60,276 bases of DNA from Nitrosomonas sp. (GCA_020890945.1 JAJHPK010000063.1:1-60276); one strand, 5' to 3'. Positions 17,944 to 28,063 are shown, numbered from the stretch's first letter. Numbers and translations are program-made. Notes: a model not told the origin generated them from the sequence alone.

Positions 17944-18279
17944 CTATATATTTTCGAATGATTGATAGGTTTGTTCGAGTTTTCTGGAGAGATCAACTGT
18001 ATTGATCATATGTTGTAATTTTTCTATCCATGGTTGGGTAATTGCTTTAATTTGCGCATCATCTCCCAAAATTTGATGGATCATTTTTATTTTGGTCTGT
18101 AATAAATCCTCATCCAGTATGGGTTCCGGACCACCATTCATGAGCTTATCGGTAAGAGCTCTACATTCTTTTTCCAGAATAACCAGGTCATCCCACTGAT
18201 TGTTCTTCGCCGCACTCAGCATTTTTCCTGTGGTTTCTAAGATAGCTTTGTATGTTGTAATTGTTTCAGCGCTAGTCAT
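17944..18279 (-). CDS. fliT: Flagellar export chaperone FliT
   Basis: A 111-residue, all-helical protein (YKAILETTGKMLSAAKNNQWDDLVILEKECRAL) of FliT type, placed directly after fliS as usual. FliT keeps the filament cap protein FliD unassembled before export and in enterics restrains FlhDC. Sequence similarity in the family is low, so position carries much of the weight. Confidence 0.75.
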   Translation of the reverse strand: MTSAETITTYKAILETTGKMLSAAKNNQWDDLVILEKECRALTDKLMNGGPEPILDEDLLQTKIKMIHQILGDDAQIKAITQPWIEKLQHMINTVDLSRKLEQTYQSFENI

Positions 18280-18306
18280 ATATTCGATCTTTATAATTGT
18301 TTTAAT

Positions 18307-18723
18307 CTAAATGGTTATATTTTTTGATGCTTGTTCAGTATTTCCTATTTGTTTCCAAGCATCATATAGTTCGAACAAGAGTTTGTTTACTTCATCAATT
18401 TTTTCAATATTATTTTGGGCATTGGCAATCAGTAATTGATTGGTCATGTATTCATATAAAGAATACAATTTGATCGCTAGGTCACCGCCGACATTCATAT
18501 CAAGACTTGCTTTCAAGCCGTGATCAATGATCATAATGGCTTTCGAGAGCATTCTCCCTTTTTCAGCAATTTCATTGTGATTTATGTGCATTTTTGATCT
18601 TGCCAAAGCTTCTTGTGCACCTTCGAATAGCATCAAGATAAGCTTGTGCGGGTCCGCTGACTCTACTCCTGTTTCAACACCGACACGTTGATAAGCCGAT
18701 ATGGCATTATTGGTTGCATACAT
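18307..18723 (-). CDS. fliS: Flagellin export chaperone FliS
   Basis: A 138-residue helical chaperone that binds the C-terminal end of flagellin and prevents early polymerisation. AYQRVGVETGVESADPHKLILMLFEGA is the family signature. The ATG at 18723 (MYATNN) is preferred to one ten codons earlier because AAAGGAA lies 6 bases before it. Confidence 0.92.
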   Translation of the reverse strand: MYATNNAISAYQRVGVETGVESADPHKLILMLFEGAQEALARSKMHINHNEIAEKGRMLSKAIMIIDHGLKASLDMNVGGDLAIKLYSLYEYMTNQLLIANAQNNIEKIDEVNKLLFELYDAWKQIGNTEQASKNITI

Positions 18724-18760
18724 TGTGTATTCCTTTGATAGACTGATCGTCAATTAATAA

Positions 18761-20737
18761 TTATCTGATAGTAGGTAATTTGGATAACTGCTGCTGCAAG
18801 AAATTACTGGTTTGTGTCATGCTAGCGACCATAGAATCAAGTGCTGAGAACTGTGTACGAATTCGTTTTTCTACATCGACTAAACGACGACTCAAGGTTT
18901 CTCTTTGAGAACCAATATCTTTAATTGTCGAATTAATACCGTCAATACGACTGTCGATTAAATGGGTATCAAGCATCCTATCGATAACCTTATCTAACTT
19001 TGCAGCAAAGCCATGAGCAAAATCGATATCACCTCTGGATCCTGTGCCTCCACCGGTTATTTTCAAGACCAGTCCGTTGCTGCTTCCCTGTCCGGTCAAT
19101 GTTTGACCAGACCCCGTTGCCGTAATGCCATTGATCGAACCTGCGATGTCCAATCCTGCTGTTTCAACAGGCGTTCCAAATAAGCTGGCTTTGCCATTTC
19201 CTCCTGTTATAGAAACTGTCGAGGCCGCTCCGTATTGATTTGAAGCAATTTTTAAGACTCCAGCAGATTCAGTAACACTTACTTTAAGACCTGCCGATGC
19301 GATTGCTGATGATCCGTTAATTTTGGATTGAATTTCGGCAGCCAGCGAAGAAGCTGTATAAGTGCCCGCAGCAATAGATATACTTGCACTAACGCCATGA
19401 ATGGACAGATCAAGCGTGTCATTAGAACCTGAATTGATCGATAATGCCGCAGCAGCGCCACCTAAAGCGTTTCCTTGAGTGGCCATTTGCGTGATATTAA
19501 GTGAGTATTTTCCGTTGAGCGTGTCAGATGTTGCGCTAACAAATGAAACTTGACTGTCGGTTGTTTTTCCAACGGAAGCAAATAACGTGGAAATATCTTT
19601 AGTGGGATCACTAAGAACTTTAGTTAATTTTGTTTGATCGAGTTGTAGCGTACCATCCGTTTGGAAAGATATTCCGATGTCTGACAACAAGCTCAATCCA
19701 CCCCCTGCTGCGGTGAGGGGGTTCGATATTTCATTGCGCAGACTTGTTTGCAGTGATCGAACCGTCGAGTCTCCGGTTAGAATCGAAGCTTGCTTTGTTG
19801 CTGCATCATACTTAGAAAGATCGACAATCGTTTTATTCAAGTCATTAAATGCTTTGACAAATGAATTGACTGCACCTTGAATGCCTGCGGTATCACGTGC
19901 CAAATTTAAAGTTGTTGTCGTACCTGGATTGGCCTTGAGCAAATCAATAGTGACACCTTCTAAAGCATCGGTAACTTTGTTGGATGCTTTACTGATTGCA
20001 ATTCCATCGATAATAAAATTCGCGTTGCTGGCTGCTACCGTTTCGGAAAGATTAGACGTGCCGCCTGTTGAGGCATCGTAAACAAGTTGAGATAACCCTG
20101 CGTTATCATTACTATTTCCGTCATTGTCAATAGCGGTGATTTTCAAAGCATTGCTCAGTCCTGTGTCTTTAGATGCAATGACTAAACGGTTGCCGGAACC
20201 ATCATTCACAATACTTGCTGTAACGCCAGCATCAGCTTGATTAATAGCATCGCGAATACCTGCTAATGATGAATTGCCCGGTGCAATAGTAATGGATTGC
20301 GCAGCTTTATCTGAATTCAGTGTAAATGAACCGCCGCTGTATGTGCCAAATTGTATCGTCAGAGTACCGCTGCCGACAACTTCGCTTGTCGTTGCAAAAT
20401 TTGCCGATTTTAATTTTTGTGCCTGGGCAAGTGTTTGAACTTCCAATGAATGACTGCCGGTTACTGCTGATGACGTGGCGCTGACACTAGCTAAGGTCGC
20501 ATCGGTAATACCTGCCGTAACACCGTTAAATTTTGCCGGATTGGCTAAAGCCGCGACGCTACCTTGAAACGATGATAACGCACCTTTTAATGTGCCAAAG
20601 GCAGTTAATCTTGTTTGTTGCTTAGCTTCTTTAGCATCTAGCGCAGCAAGAGGACGGCTTTCCAATGCCATTAACTGTTTGACGATACCATTAACGTCTA
20701 AACCTGATCCGATTCCTGGCGATGTAAGTGCTGGCAT
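18761..20737 (-). CDS. fliD: Flagellar filament cap protein FliD
   Basis: A 658-residue hook-associated protein 2. The N-terminus SPGIGSGLDVNGIVKQLMALE and the C-terminal coiled coil (LDKVIDRMLDT ... RLVDVEKRIRTQFSALDSMVASM) are diagnostic. The middle is rich in Ser/Thr/Ala/Gly and longer than in enterics (about 470 residues there), with extra domain sequence in the region of residues 400-560. It caps the filament and folds incoming flagellin. It lies 33 bp after flaG. Confidence 0.93.
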   Translation of the reverse strand: MPALTSPGIGSGLDVNGIVKQLMALESRPLAALDAKEAKQQTRLTAFGTLKGALSSFQGSVAALANPAKFNGVTAGITDATLASVSATSSAVTGSHSLEVQTLAQAQKLKSANFATTSEVVGSGTLTIQFGTYSGGSFTLNSDKAAQSITIAPGNSSLAGIRDAINQADAGVTASIVNDGSGNRLVIASKDTGLSNALKITAIDNDGNSNDNAGLSQLVYDASTGGTSNLSETVAASNANFIIDGIAISKASNKVTDALEGVTIDLLKANPGTTTTLNLARDTAGIQGAVNSFVKAFNDLNKTIVDLSKYDAATKQASILTGDSTVRSLQTSLRNEISNPLTAAGGGLSLLSDIGISFQTDGTLQLDQTKLTKVLSDPTKDISTLFASVGKTTDSQVSFVSATSDTLNGKYSLNITQMATQGNALGGAAAALSINSGSNDTLDLSIHGVSASISIAAGTYTASSLAAEIQSKINGSSAIASAGLKVSVTESAGVLKIASNQYGAASTVSITGGNGKASLFGTPVETAGLDIAGSINGITATGSGQTLTGQGSSNGLVLKITGGGTGSRGDIDFAHGFAAKLDKVIDRMLDTHLIDSRIDGINSTIKDIGSQRETLSRRLVDVEKRIRTQFSALDSMVASMTQTSNFLQQQLSKLPTIR

Positions 20738-20770
20738 TTTGAGCCTCTCTGTTTAAAATTTTAACTAGAG

Positions 20771-21133
20771 CTAAGCTTTATCGTTAAATAACAAACCTTG
20801 TACTCTATCGAGTGTGTGAGCGATTTCCATTGCTTCTTTAGTAGGAATCTGGCGAATAACCTCGTCTGTATGTGCATCCATGACTTTTATGATGGTTCTG
20901 CCACTGTCTTCATCAATTGAAAAATGCAAGTTGCGTGCCAGATTCGCCACCGAGTCTTGTATTTTTTCAACCGCCTTTTGAATATGTTGCTTCGATTCAG
21001 TATTGGTTTCAGATTGAATGTTGCTCACTGGAGAGGGTGGCGGAACTTGTATGGAATTGGTAGCCACTCTTTCTGAAGTAACAGGGAGAGGTGGCGAATA
21101 ATTATTTGTTCCATTGAGTTGATTGATATTCAT
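20771..21133 (-). CDS. flaG: Flagellar protein FlaG
   Basis: A 120-residue protein with a disordered Pro/Ser-rich first half and the conserved FlaG end (LHFSIDEDSGRTIIKVMDAHTDEVIRQIPTKEAMEIA). FlaG affects filament length. The ribosome site AAGGAGG precedes the ATG. It lies between flagellin and fliD, the standard place in betaproteobacteria. Confidence 0.9.
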   Translation of the reverse strand: MNINQLNGTNNYSPPLPVTSERVATNSIQVPPPSPVSNIQSETNTESKQHIQKAVEKIQDSVANLARNLHFSIDEDSGRTIIKVMDAHTDEVIRQIPTKEAMEIAHTLDRVQGLLFNDKA

Positions 21134-21158
21134 GTTAGGCCTCCTTAAAGCTCAAATC

Positions 21159-21185
21159 AGCGCGGGAATTTTTGTTTCCCGCGCT
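21159..21185 (-). terminator. Strong GC-rich stem-loop after fliC
   Basis: Perfect 10-bp arms (21159-21168 and 21176-21185, AGCGCGGGAA/TTCCCGCGCT) with a short loop lie in the fliC-flaG gap, and flanking AAAGCT/AGCTTT can extend the stem. There is no T-run after it on the minus strand. It probably stabilises fliC mRNA or terminates part of the transcription, so that flagellin exceeds the downstream products. Confidence 0.75.
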
Positions 21186-21224
21186 ATCAGCTTTAGTGCA
21201 TGTTCCTCATTGTTACTCTATTGA

Positions 21225-22682
21225 TTAACGTAATAAGGAAAGAACATTGTTCGGCAATGAATTAGCTTGCGCTAGAATTGCCGTACCTGCTTGCTGCAGG
21301 ATTTGTCCACGAGTCATGTTGGCTGTTTCAGCAGCGAAATCGGCATCTTGAATACGGCTACGAGAAGCTGATAAGTTTTCTGAGGTGGTTTGCAAGTTAG
21401 CAATCGTAGAGCTAAAACGGTTTTGAATCGCACCCAAATCACCGCGAGAACTGCTTATTTGAGCCAATGCAGCATCAAGAGTCTTAATCGCGCTTTGTGC
21501 CCCAAGTGCAGAAGAAATATCCAATGTGGCAACAGAATTAAAAGAACTGGTTGAAATCGCTGCGCCAAATACATCAGTATTTGCAGCAGCTGTAACAACT
21601 TGACCAGCGGAACTGCTTATCTCAACAGTGCCCTTTGCAATACTGGAATCATTGCCACCTGATGTCAACGTTCTCGTTGTTGCGCCTGCTTTAAAGTCTG
21701 CGGTTGATGTGGCATTGGTGAAATCTTGCAAGTTAATATCACGCCCATCAGTTGTTGATAAGGTAATGACTGATTTGTCAGATGCGTTTGCGAAAGAAGC
21801 GGTAACACCAGTTTGCGCTTGAGCGCCGTTTATTGCGGCCGCTAATCCAGTCAAATCACTTTTATCAGTAATATTAGCTGAAACAGTCTGACCGTTCACA
21901 GTAAGCGTTGTGTTTCCTGTACCCGATAAATTGCCTAAAGTCGCGCTATTAGTTGCGGTAGCCGTAATTCCAATGCTGGATCCAGCGGTATTGATTGCTG
22001 CAGCAATCGTTTTTGCATCTGCACCTGCAGCGTATGCGATTGCGCCAGTTATTCCTTTATTATTGGCTAATTTCAAGTCGGTTTCTGCTGCGACACCATT
22101 GACAGTATTGGCGCCCGCTGCAGCGGTTGCCGTATTCATCGCTGTACCGGTAGTATTGAGAATGTTGCTTCCTAATGCCGTTGCGCGTGCATCGCCAATT
22201 GATTTAATGTCAATCGTTTGATTAGCATTTGCGCCAACTTGGAAACTTTGACTCAAGAAAGAGCCATCCAATAAATTCAAGCCGTTAAACTGTGTTTGGC
22301 TGGCTACGCGGGTGACTTCAGAGGCCAGTTGAGAAACCTCTGCTTGTAACGAAGCGCGATCGCTAGCGCTGTTGGTTGCGTTGGCTGATTGGATAGACAA
22401 TTCACGGATACGTTGCAGGTTGTTGCCGATTTCACCCAGCGCGCCTTCAGCGGTTTGCGATAATGAAATACCGTCGTTTGCGTTACGTACTGCTTGGTTT
22501 AATCCTTTAATTTGTGAAGTCATGCGTTCTGAAATCGCTAAACCTGCGGCGTCGTCTTTTGCGCTATTGATACGCAATCCAGAAGATAGACGTGTCAAAG
22601 AAGTGTTTAACGAAGATTGTGACGTATTTAAGTTACGTTGTGCATTCAGTGAGGCAACATTTGAATTAATTATTTGTGGCAT
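21225..22682 (-). CDS. fliC: Flagellin
   Basis: A 485-residue filament subunit. The N-terminal D0/D1 region (MPQIINSNVASLNAQRNLN, LSSGLRINSAKDDAAGLAI) and the C-terminal D1/D0 region (DFAAETANMTRGQILQQAG ... LPNNVLSLLR) are highly conserved, and the Ala/Thr/Asn-rich centre (about residues 175-380) is the variable outer domain. A good ribosome site (AAGGAG) precedes the ATG. It is the first gene of the minus-strand flagellar run and has a sigma-28 promoter. Confidence 0.96.
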   Translation of the reverse strand: MPQIINSNVASLNAQRNLNTSQSSLNTSLTRLSSGLRINSAKDDAAGLAISERMTSQIKGLNQAVRNANDGISLSQTAEGALGEIGNNLQRIRELSIQSANATNSASDRASLQAEVSQLASEVTRVASQTQFNGLNLLDGSFLSQSFQVGANANQTIDIKSIGDARATALGSNILNTTGTAMNTATAAAGANTVNGVAAETDLKLANNKGITGAIAYAAGADAKTIAAAINTAGSSIGITATATNSATLGNLSGTGNTTLTVNGQTVSANITDKSDLTGLAAAINGAQAQTGVTASFANASDKSVITLSTTDGRDINLQDFTNATSTADFKAGATTRTLTSGGNDSSIAKGTVEISSSAGQVVTAAANTDVFGAAISTSSFNSVATLDISSALGAQSAIKTLDAALAQISSSRGDLGAIQNRFSSTIANLQTTSENLSASRSRIQDADFAAETANMTRGQILQQAGTAILAQANSLPNNVLSLLR

Positions 22683-22782
22683 TTGAGTTCTCCTTTTACA
22701 TTACTTAATAGTATTGGCAAATTTGCCATTTCCATCGGTTTGCCCTGCAATCCAAGAGGGTTTGTAACCGCTGTTGAAGCAG

Positions 22783-22809
22783 TAATCGGATTGCATTTTC
22801 AAAAGTTTA
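22783..22809 (-). promoter_or_regulatory. Sigma-28 (FliA) promoter of fliC
   Basis: Read on the minus strand: TAAACTTT (22809-22802), exactly 11 bases, then TCCGATTA (22790-22783). The consensus is TAAAGTTT-N11-GCCGATAA, so only one -35 base and two or three -10 bases differ. The fliC ATG lies about 100 bases downstream. Confidence 0.88.
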
Positions 22810-22974
22810 GGAATTGATAAACTAAAATTGTACTAATTTGACTTTTTGTGTTGGTTTTTTATCGTCATGAACGGCTATTTTATTGACAAATAATCTTGTA
22901 GAATGCGATAGAAATTCAGTTAGTTAATTATTGAAATAATTTAAGTTGTCGGCTTGGACCTATAAGGAAATGCG

Positions 22975-24531
22975 GTGGTCAGTGAAGATAAACTGAAAGT
23001 TCTGATGATTGAGGATTCTGAGCAGGAAGCCGAGCAAATATCATTGTTGCTGGCGAAAGGGGGATTTCAAACAGAATACTTGCGAGTTGCCTCAGCCGAA
23101 TCTTTTAAGGTTGCGCTATTGAGTCAATATTGGGATTTGATTTTATCCGATTACGATTTTCCACAATTGACAGCTCAAGAAGCATTACGAATCATCCATG
23201 AAACGAAACATGAGATTCCGTTAATCATTTTATCCAGCCGCGTGGGTGAGGAAGCGGCGGAACATATTATGGCCTTGGGTGCGTATGATTTCATGTTGAA
23301 ACACAATCCAGCCAGATTAATCCCTGCGATCCGTCGTGTTTTGAATGAAGCCATGAACTATCAACGCTTTATTACAGCGCGGAACGCGTTACAAAAAAGC
23401 GAAGCTTTGTTTCAAGCGATCACTGCCAATCTTCCGGGCGTAGTGTTTCAGTTTCTTTTGACGAATAATGGTGAAACTCGTTTTTTATATGTCAGCGATG
23501 CCAGTGAAACGTTACTCGGACTTCATCCACAGCAATTAATCGATGATCCTCGGTTATTTCCTGAATTAATATTGCCGGATGATAGAGAATTTTATCGTTA
23601 TTCATTTGCATTATCATCGGAACAACTTACTACCTGGGATTGGGAAGGTTGTATTCAGGTCAAGGGAGATAGCGATATCAAATGGATTAGTTTACGTGCT
23701 ACGCCAAGAAGAACAGACGATGGCTCAACGGTGTGGGATGGAATAATGATCAATATCACCCGCAATAAATTGGCGGAGCGAGAATTTGCGCGATCACGCG
23801 AGCAGTTGGCGGAATTGTCTTCCTACATGCAAAAAGTGAAAGAACATGAACGTGCGCGCATCGCTAGAGAGATTCATGATGATATAGGCGGCACCTTAAC
23901 GGCGATCAAATGCGAATTGTTTCCTTGTATTGAACGCGAATTGAAACAAGCTGAGTTTTATCAGCAAAAAATGAAATCGGTAGATTTACTGGTAGATCGT
24001 GTCATTGATAGCACGCGACGCATTTCTTTGGATTTGCGACCCGGTATTTTGGATTGCGGCATTGTAGCTGCGGTACAATGGCAAGCAAAGGAATTCAGTG
24101 ATCGCACAGGAATATCGTGCAAAGTTGCTTGCGATAGCGATGATATAACGTTGGACTCGGATTTGGCCATTGCGATTTTTCGCGTGTTCCAAGAGGCGTT
24201 AACGAACACGTCAAAGCATGCGAGTGCTTCTCAAGTTCAAGTTACGCTTGCTGATTTTGATCAATTGATTCTATTGGAAGTGGGTGATAACGGTAAGGGT
24301 ATCACCGAGATTGATTTACGCAAAAGAGATTCTTTCGGAATTAGAGGAATGCGAGAACGGTGTCAACAATTAAAGGGGAGTTTTCATATTGTCGGTAATC
24401 CTGGAGAAGGAACGAAAGTAACCATTATTATTCCCAAGGGTGATTATGAGTTGCCTGTGAAAGAAACGACAGACCCCGAAGTTGAAAAAGATCACGCTCT
24501 AATAAAAAGAAGATCGCGTGCTTTTGAATAG
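22975..24531 (+). CDS. NarL-type sensor histidine kinase with N-terminal receiver and PAS domains
   Basis: A 518-residue cytoplasmic kinase without membrane helices. Residues 6-125 form a receiver domain (acidic pocket E13/D14, likely phospho-Asp D59, K109). A PAS domain spans about 140-265 (LFQAITANLPGVVFQF ... WDGIMINITRNK). A HisKA_3 segment follows with H301 in REIHDDIGGTLTAIK, then an HATPase_c domain (FQEALTNTSKHA, VGDNGKGI, FGIRGMRERC, GEGTKVTI). The start is a GTG preceded by AAGGAA. The cognate regulator follows 11 bp downstream. The signal is unknown; having the receiver first suggests that it is itself controlled by another kinase. Confidence 0.88.
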   Translation: MVSEDKLKVLMIEDSEQEAEQISLLLAKGGFQTEYLRVASAESFKVALLSQYWDLILSDYDFPQLTAQEALRIIHETKHEIPLIILSSRVGEEAAEHIMALGAYDFMLKHNPARLIPAIRRVLNEAMNYQRFITARNALQKSEALFQAITANLPGVVFQFLLTNNGETRFLYVSDASETLLGLHPQQLIDDPRLFPELILPDDREFYRYSFALSSEQLTTWDWEGCIQVKGDSDIKWISLRATPRRTDDGSTVWDGIMINITRNKLAEREFARSREQLAELSSYMQKVKEHERARIAREIHDDIGGTLTAIKCELFPCIERELKQAEFYQQKMKSVDLLVDRVIDSTRRISLDLRPGILDCGIVAAVQWQAKEFSDRTGISCKVACDSDDITLDSDLAIAIFRVFQEALTNTSKHASASQVQVTLADFDQLILLEVGDNGKGITEIDLRKRDSFGIRGMRERCQQLKGSFHIVGNPGEGTKVTIIIPKGDYELPVKETTDPEVEKDHALIKRRSRAFE

Positions 24532-24542
24532 CGAATATATTT

Positions 24543-25175
24543 ATGATTAGCGTCATGATAGCCGATGATCATGCCATCGTGCGCCAGGGTTTAAAGCAAA
24601 TACTCAGTGAAACGGACGATATCAAAGTCACAGGTGAGGCTGAAACAGGTTTTCAGGCTGTCAAGATCGCTCGACAGCAAGATTTTGATGTGATGTTGCT
24701 GGATATTTCCTTGCCCGATAGAAATGGTATCGAAATACTCAAGCAAATCAAAAAAGATAGGCCTTATCTTGCGGTTTTGATGCTCAGCATGCATAACGAA
24801 CACGAATTTGCGATTCGCGCATTAAAAGCAGGCGCGGCAGGCTACCTCAATAAACAAAGCGCGCCAGCACAATTGGTTGTGGCGATTCGCCAAGTTGCTG
24901 CGGGAAACAAATACGTCAGTCCAGCGGTCGCTCAAGAGTTAGCAAATATCATTAATGTCGACGCTGATAAACCACTTCATGCGACTTTATCCGATCGGGA
25001 ATATCAAACTTTGTGTTTTATCGCAGCCGGAAAAACACTTTCAGAAATTTCTAGTGAAATGTTTTTGAGCCCTAAGACAGTAAGCGTTTACCGAGCAAGG
25101 TTATTGGAGAAATTGAAATTAACCAATAATTCCGAATTAATTCGCTATGCGATAAAAAATAAACTAGTGGATTAA
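24543..25175 (+). CDS. NarL/LuxR-family response regulator
   Basis: A 210-residue regulator: a receiver domain (ADDH near residues 7-10, D54 in MLLDISLPD, K104 in LNKQSA) and a C-terminal LuxR-type helix-turn-helix (LSDREYQTLCFIAAGKTLSEISSEMFLSPKTVSVYRARLLEKL). It lies directly after its kinase. The targets are not visible; flagellar genes on one side and c-di-GMP genes on the other are candidates. Confidence 0.9.
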   Translation: MISVMIADDHAIVRQGLKQILSETDDIKVTGEAETGFQAVKIARQQDFDVMLLDISLPDRNGIEILKQIKKDRPYLAVLMLSMHNEHEFAIRALKAGAAGYLNKQSAPAQLVVAIRQVAAGNKYVSPAVAQELANIINVDADKPLHATLSDREYQTLCFIAAGKTLSEISSEMFLSPKTVSVYRARLLEKLKLTNNSELIRYAIKNKLVD

Positions 25176-25323
25176 TAGATTGTTTTTCATGTGATAGCTA
25201 ATAGAATCGGATTGCTATACTGGCGCTATCTTTTTCAATAGGCGGATGATTTTGGATTGGGTTATTGTGATCAAATAATCATTGCTGTTCAATCATTGCC
25301 TAAGTTTCCTGAGTCAAATAACT

Positions 25324-27054
25324 ATGGATCATTCGAAAAATACTAACCCAACAATCGTTGCGCGCGAAACATTAAAACAACTGGCTTCATCGAAAATTCC
25401 CCCAACACCAGTTAATTATCACAAGCTATACAACCAAATTGCCGGAATCTCTGATGATTCTTTAAACGACACTTCATCAGACGTTAATTCTTCGGAAAAT
25501 ATAACAGCGAGTGGCGTTAATTCGATTTCAGAAAATTCCCTCAATTGGGGAGATACGCTGGAAATCTTGCTGAAACAACTTGAAAACAAGCAAGGAAAGT
25601 TGACGATTGCAAAGAAAAGAGAAGGTGTTAATCGCGTACTTAGCAAATATTCGAAAGATTCTGAACAATTACATAACAAATTGAAAGGATTAATAGATTC
25701 TTGGGGTGAATTGGTTGTTGCCTCTGCAAAATCAGAACAAACTGATATCGAACAACAAACTGACTCGGTTGACATAGAGCAGTCTGAAAATAATGCTGCA
25801 AAAACGTCATTAACTGGTGCAAATGAATCGTTGGTCAAAGAAGAAGGCGTTCGCTTGCCGACCAATCAAATATTAGAAGTTTTGGGACAAGTGCTGGAAT
25901 CCATCGTAGCAAAACAAATTGAAGATGAGACTCTGGCTGACGAAGCCAAAGAATTATCGCGGCAAGTGCGTTTGGTGCGGGATGCCTCAGAAATGGAATT
26001 GTTTTCCACTTGCTTTAAACAGTTTTGCAGTAATTTTAATGGCTATGGGAAAAATCATGCAACGCTTCAACAAGGCTTGTTGAGATTGATGGAGATGCTT
26101 ATGAATAGCACCGGGGAGCTATTGTCAGAAGATCAGTGGGTTAGGGATCATATCAATCAATTGCGTGAAACGATGTCCAAGCCCCTTAATCAAGATGTCA
26201 TTGAACAAGCAGAACAATGTTTGGTGGAGATTTCAAAAAAACAAGGTTTGATTCGACATAGCTTAACTGAAGCGAAAACGACCTTGAAACAAATGGTAAC
26301 TTCAATCATCACCAATATTGAAGAACTAACGGATACCACTGGAGAATATCAAGAGAAACTAGAAAATTATTCTGCAAAAATTAGCCAAACAGATGATATT
26401 GAAGAGTTGAATCAACTGCTTGGCTTAATCATGAATGACACCAAGGAAATGCAAAAGAATGCGCATAATTATCGGAATGATTTCCTTGCTGCGCGTGCGG
26501 AAGTAACGAAAGCTCAGGACAAGATTACCCAGCTTGAAACCGAATTGAGCGAGGTTAGCGAGAAGGTACACGAAGATCATCTGACGGGTATTTTAAACCG
26601 ACGAGGTTTGGATAATGCATTTGTACGCGAGACAGCGCGTTCCGTGCGGCATCATATTCCATTGTGCTATGCCTTACTTGATATCGATAATTTCAAAAAA
26701 TTAAATGATACGCATGGGCATAAAGTAGGTGACGATGCATTAAAGTACTTAGTTCAGTCGATCAAAGAAACAACACGCCCAGACGATGTGGTATCACGCT
26801 ACGGTGGTGAAGAATTCGTCGTTTTGCTACCTAACACAAAAATTCAAGAAGCGTTTGAGGTGTTATCTCGGGTGCGGCGCAATTTAACCAAAAAATTCTT
26901 TCTACATGACAATAACCGACTACTGATCACATTTAGCGCTGGCATTGCGCAATTTCAGTCTGGCGAAACACAAGAAAGCATCTTTAAGCGTGCCGATGAA
27001 GCGTTGTATCGCGCTAAAAATGCAGGTAAAAATCAAATACTCATTGCCGAATAA
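25324..27054 (+). CDS. Diguanylate cyclase with long helical N-terminal region
   Basis: A 576-residue protein with no membrane segment. The first 400 residues are acidic and helical with coiled-coil stretches (TKAQDKITQLETELSEVSEK just before the catalytic part), and about 410-576 is a GGDEF domain. The active-site loop reads YGGEEF and the inhibitory I-site RxxD is present as RPDD exactly five residues before it, so a feedback-controlled c-di-GMP synthase is expected. The start at 25324 (MDHSKNTNP) is preferred to an upstream alternative codon at 25282. Confidence 0.88.
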   Translation: MDHSKNTNPTIVARETLKQLASSKIPPTPVNYHKLYNQIAGISDDSLNDTSSDVNSSENITASGVNSISENSLNWGDTLEILLKQLENKQGKLTIAKKREGVNRVLSKYSKDSEQLHNKLKGLIDSWGELVVASAKSEQTDIEQQTDSVDIEQSENNAAKTSLTGANESLVKEEGVRLPTNQILEVLGQVLESIVAKQIEDETLADEAKELSRQVRLVRDASEMELFSTCFKQFCSNFNGYGKNHATLQQGLLRLMEMLMNSTGELLSEDQWVRDHINQLRETMSKPLNQDVIEQAEQCLVEISKKQGLIRHSLTEAKTTLKQMVTSIITNIEELTDTTGEYQEKLENYSAKISQTDDIEELNQLLGLIMNDTKEMQKNAHNYRNDFLAARAEVTKAQDKITQLETELSEVSEKVHEDHLTGILNRRGLDNAFVRETARSVRHHIPLCYALLDIDNFKKLNDTHGHKVGDDALKYLVQSIKETTRPDDVVSRYGGEEFVVLLPNTKIQEAFEVLSRVRRNLTKKFFLHDNNRLLITFSAGIAQFQSGETQESIFKRADEALYRAKNAGKNQILIAE

Positions 27055-27265
27055 CGCACGGCAATTCCCGGTAAGCAGTGCATTTTTATGGCACTGTTTT
27101 AAATAGCACCAATTCTCCTTTTTATTCGATTAATTCAATCCAGATTTCCTCTGTTAATGTTGTAAGCATGGCAGTGCAAGTGGATGGGTTCTCCTTCGCA
27201 ATCCAAACGAATTACCCCCTTAATCGCTGACACTCGCCTTCAAATGCTTAATGAGGAGGTATTTA

Positions 27266-28063
27266 ATGCAAAAAGCCACAGATAGAAAAAGAGGAATGTT
27301 GAGACTGGTTAAATCATCAAATCCAGATAGTGAGCGGAAGCCTATGACTGACTCAGAAAAATACTATAAGCAAGTGGAGCAATATGCGGAACAAATTCGC
27401 AGCACGAAAAACGCGGATGAAATCATTAAGATTCTTGACGTTGTTTTATCTGAAACGCGTGGAATAAAATTTAGTGATGAAGCATTCGCCGCTCAAGAGC
27501 AGGTCAAACGCGCTGAACAAAAAATAGAATCGTTAAAAAACGAAATTGAACAGTTACGTAGTCTGGTTCAAACCGACCAGATGACGGGAGCATTTAATCG
27601 CCGAGGCTTAGACGATATTTTTAGACGCGAAGCAGCTCGTGCTGATCGTAACGCGCAGTCATTGGGCGTGGTGATGGTTGATTTGGATGATTTTAAAAAG
27701 ATCAATGACTGCCTAGGCCATCCATGTGGTGACAACGTGTTGATCAATTTAGTGGCGGTTGCAAAAGAAACATTACGACCTACCGATGTGGTAGTGAGAT
27801 TTGGCGGTGAAGAATTCGTGATTTTGCTGCCCGACGTTGAAATGGACGAAGCATTAACAATTGTGCAACGGATACAAAATAATTTGGCGAAAAGTACCGC
27901 GCTTTCTCTCGAAGATCAGTTGATGCCGATAACCTTTAGTGCTGGCATTGCGTTACGCTCTTTTGGGGAAAATCAGCACTCTGTTATTAGTCGTGCAGAT
28001 AAAGCACTTTATCAAGCCAAACGCATGGGCAAGAATCGCGCTATTCCATCGATGGCTTCCTAA
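27266..28063 (+). CDS. Short diguanylate cyclase
   Basis: A 265-residue cytoplasmic protein: a short helical N-terminus (coiled coil about residues 80-105) and a GGDEF domain (about 108-265) with FGGEEF and the I-site RPTD. Its GGDEF domain closely resembles that of the preceding gene (DQMTGAFNRRGLDDIF against DHLTGILNRRGLDNAF), so the two may be old duplicates. The ATG at 27266 follows GAGGAGG perfectly; an ATG-like start five codons earlier has none. Confidence 0.9.
   Translation: MQKATDRKRGMLRLVKSSNPDSERKPMTDSEKYYKQVEQYAEQIRSTKNADEIIKILDVVLSETRGIKFSDEAFAAQEQVKRAEQKIESLKNEIEQLRSLVQTDQMTGAFNRRGLDDIFRREAARADRNAQSLGVVMVDLDDFKKINDCLGHPCGDNVLINLVAVAKETLRPTDVVVRFGGEEFVILLPDVEMDEALTIVQRIQNNLAKSTALSLEDQLMPITFSAGIALRSFGENQHSVISRADKALYQAKRMGKNRAIPSMAS

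Noticed and set aside
21628-22686. Plus-strand frames inside fliC (64, 103 and 104 codons)
   Set aside because: They are antisense shadows caused by the biased Ala/Thr/Gly codons of flagellin.
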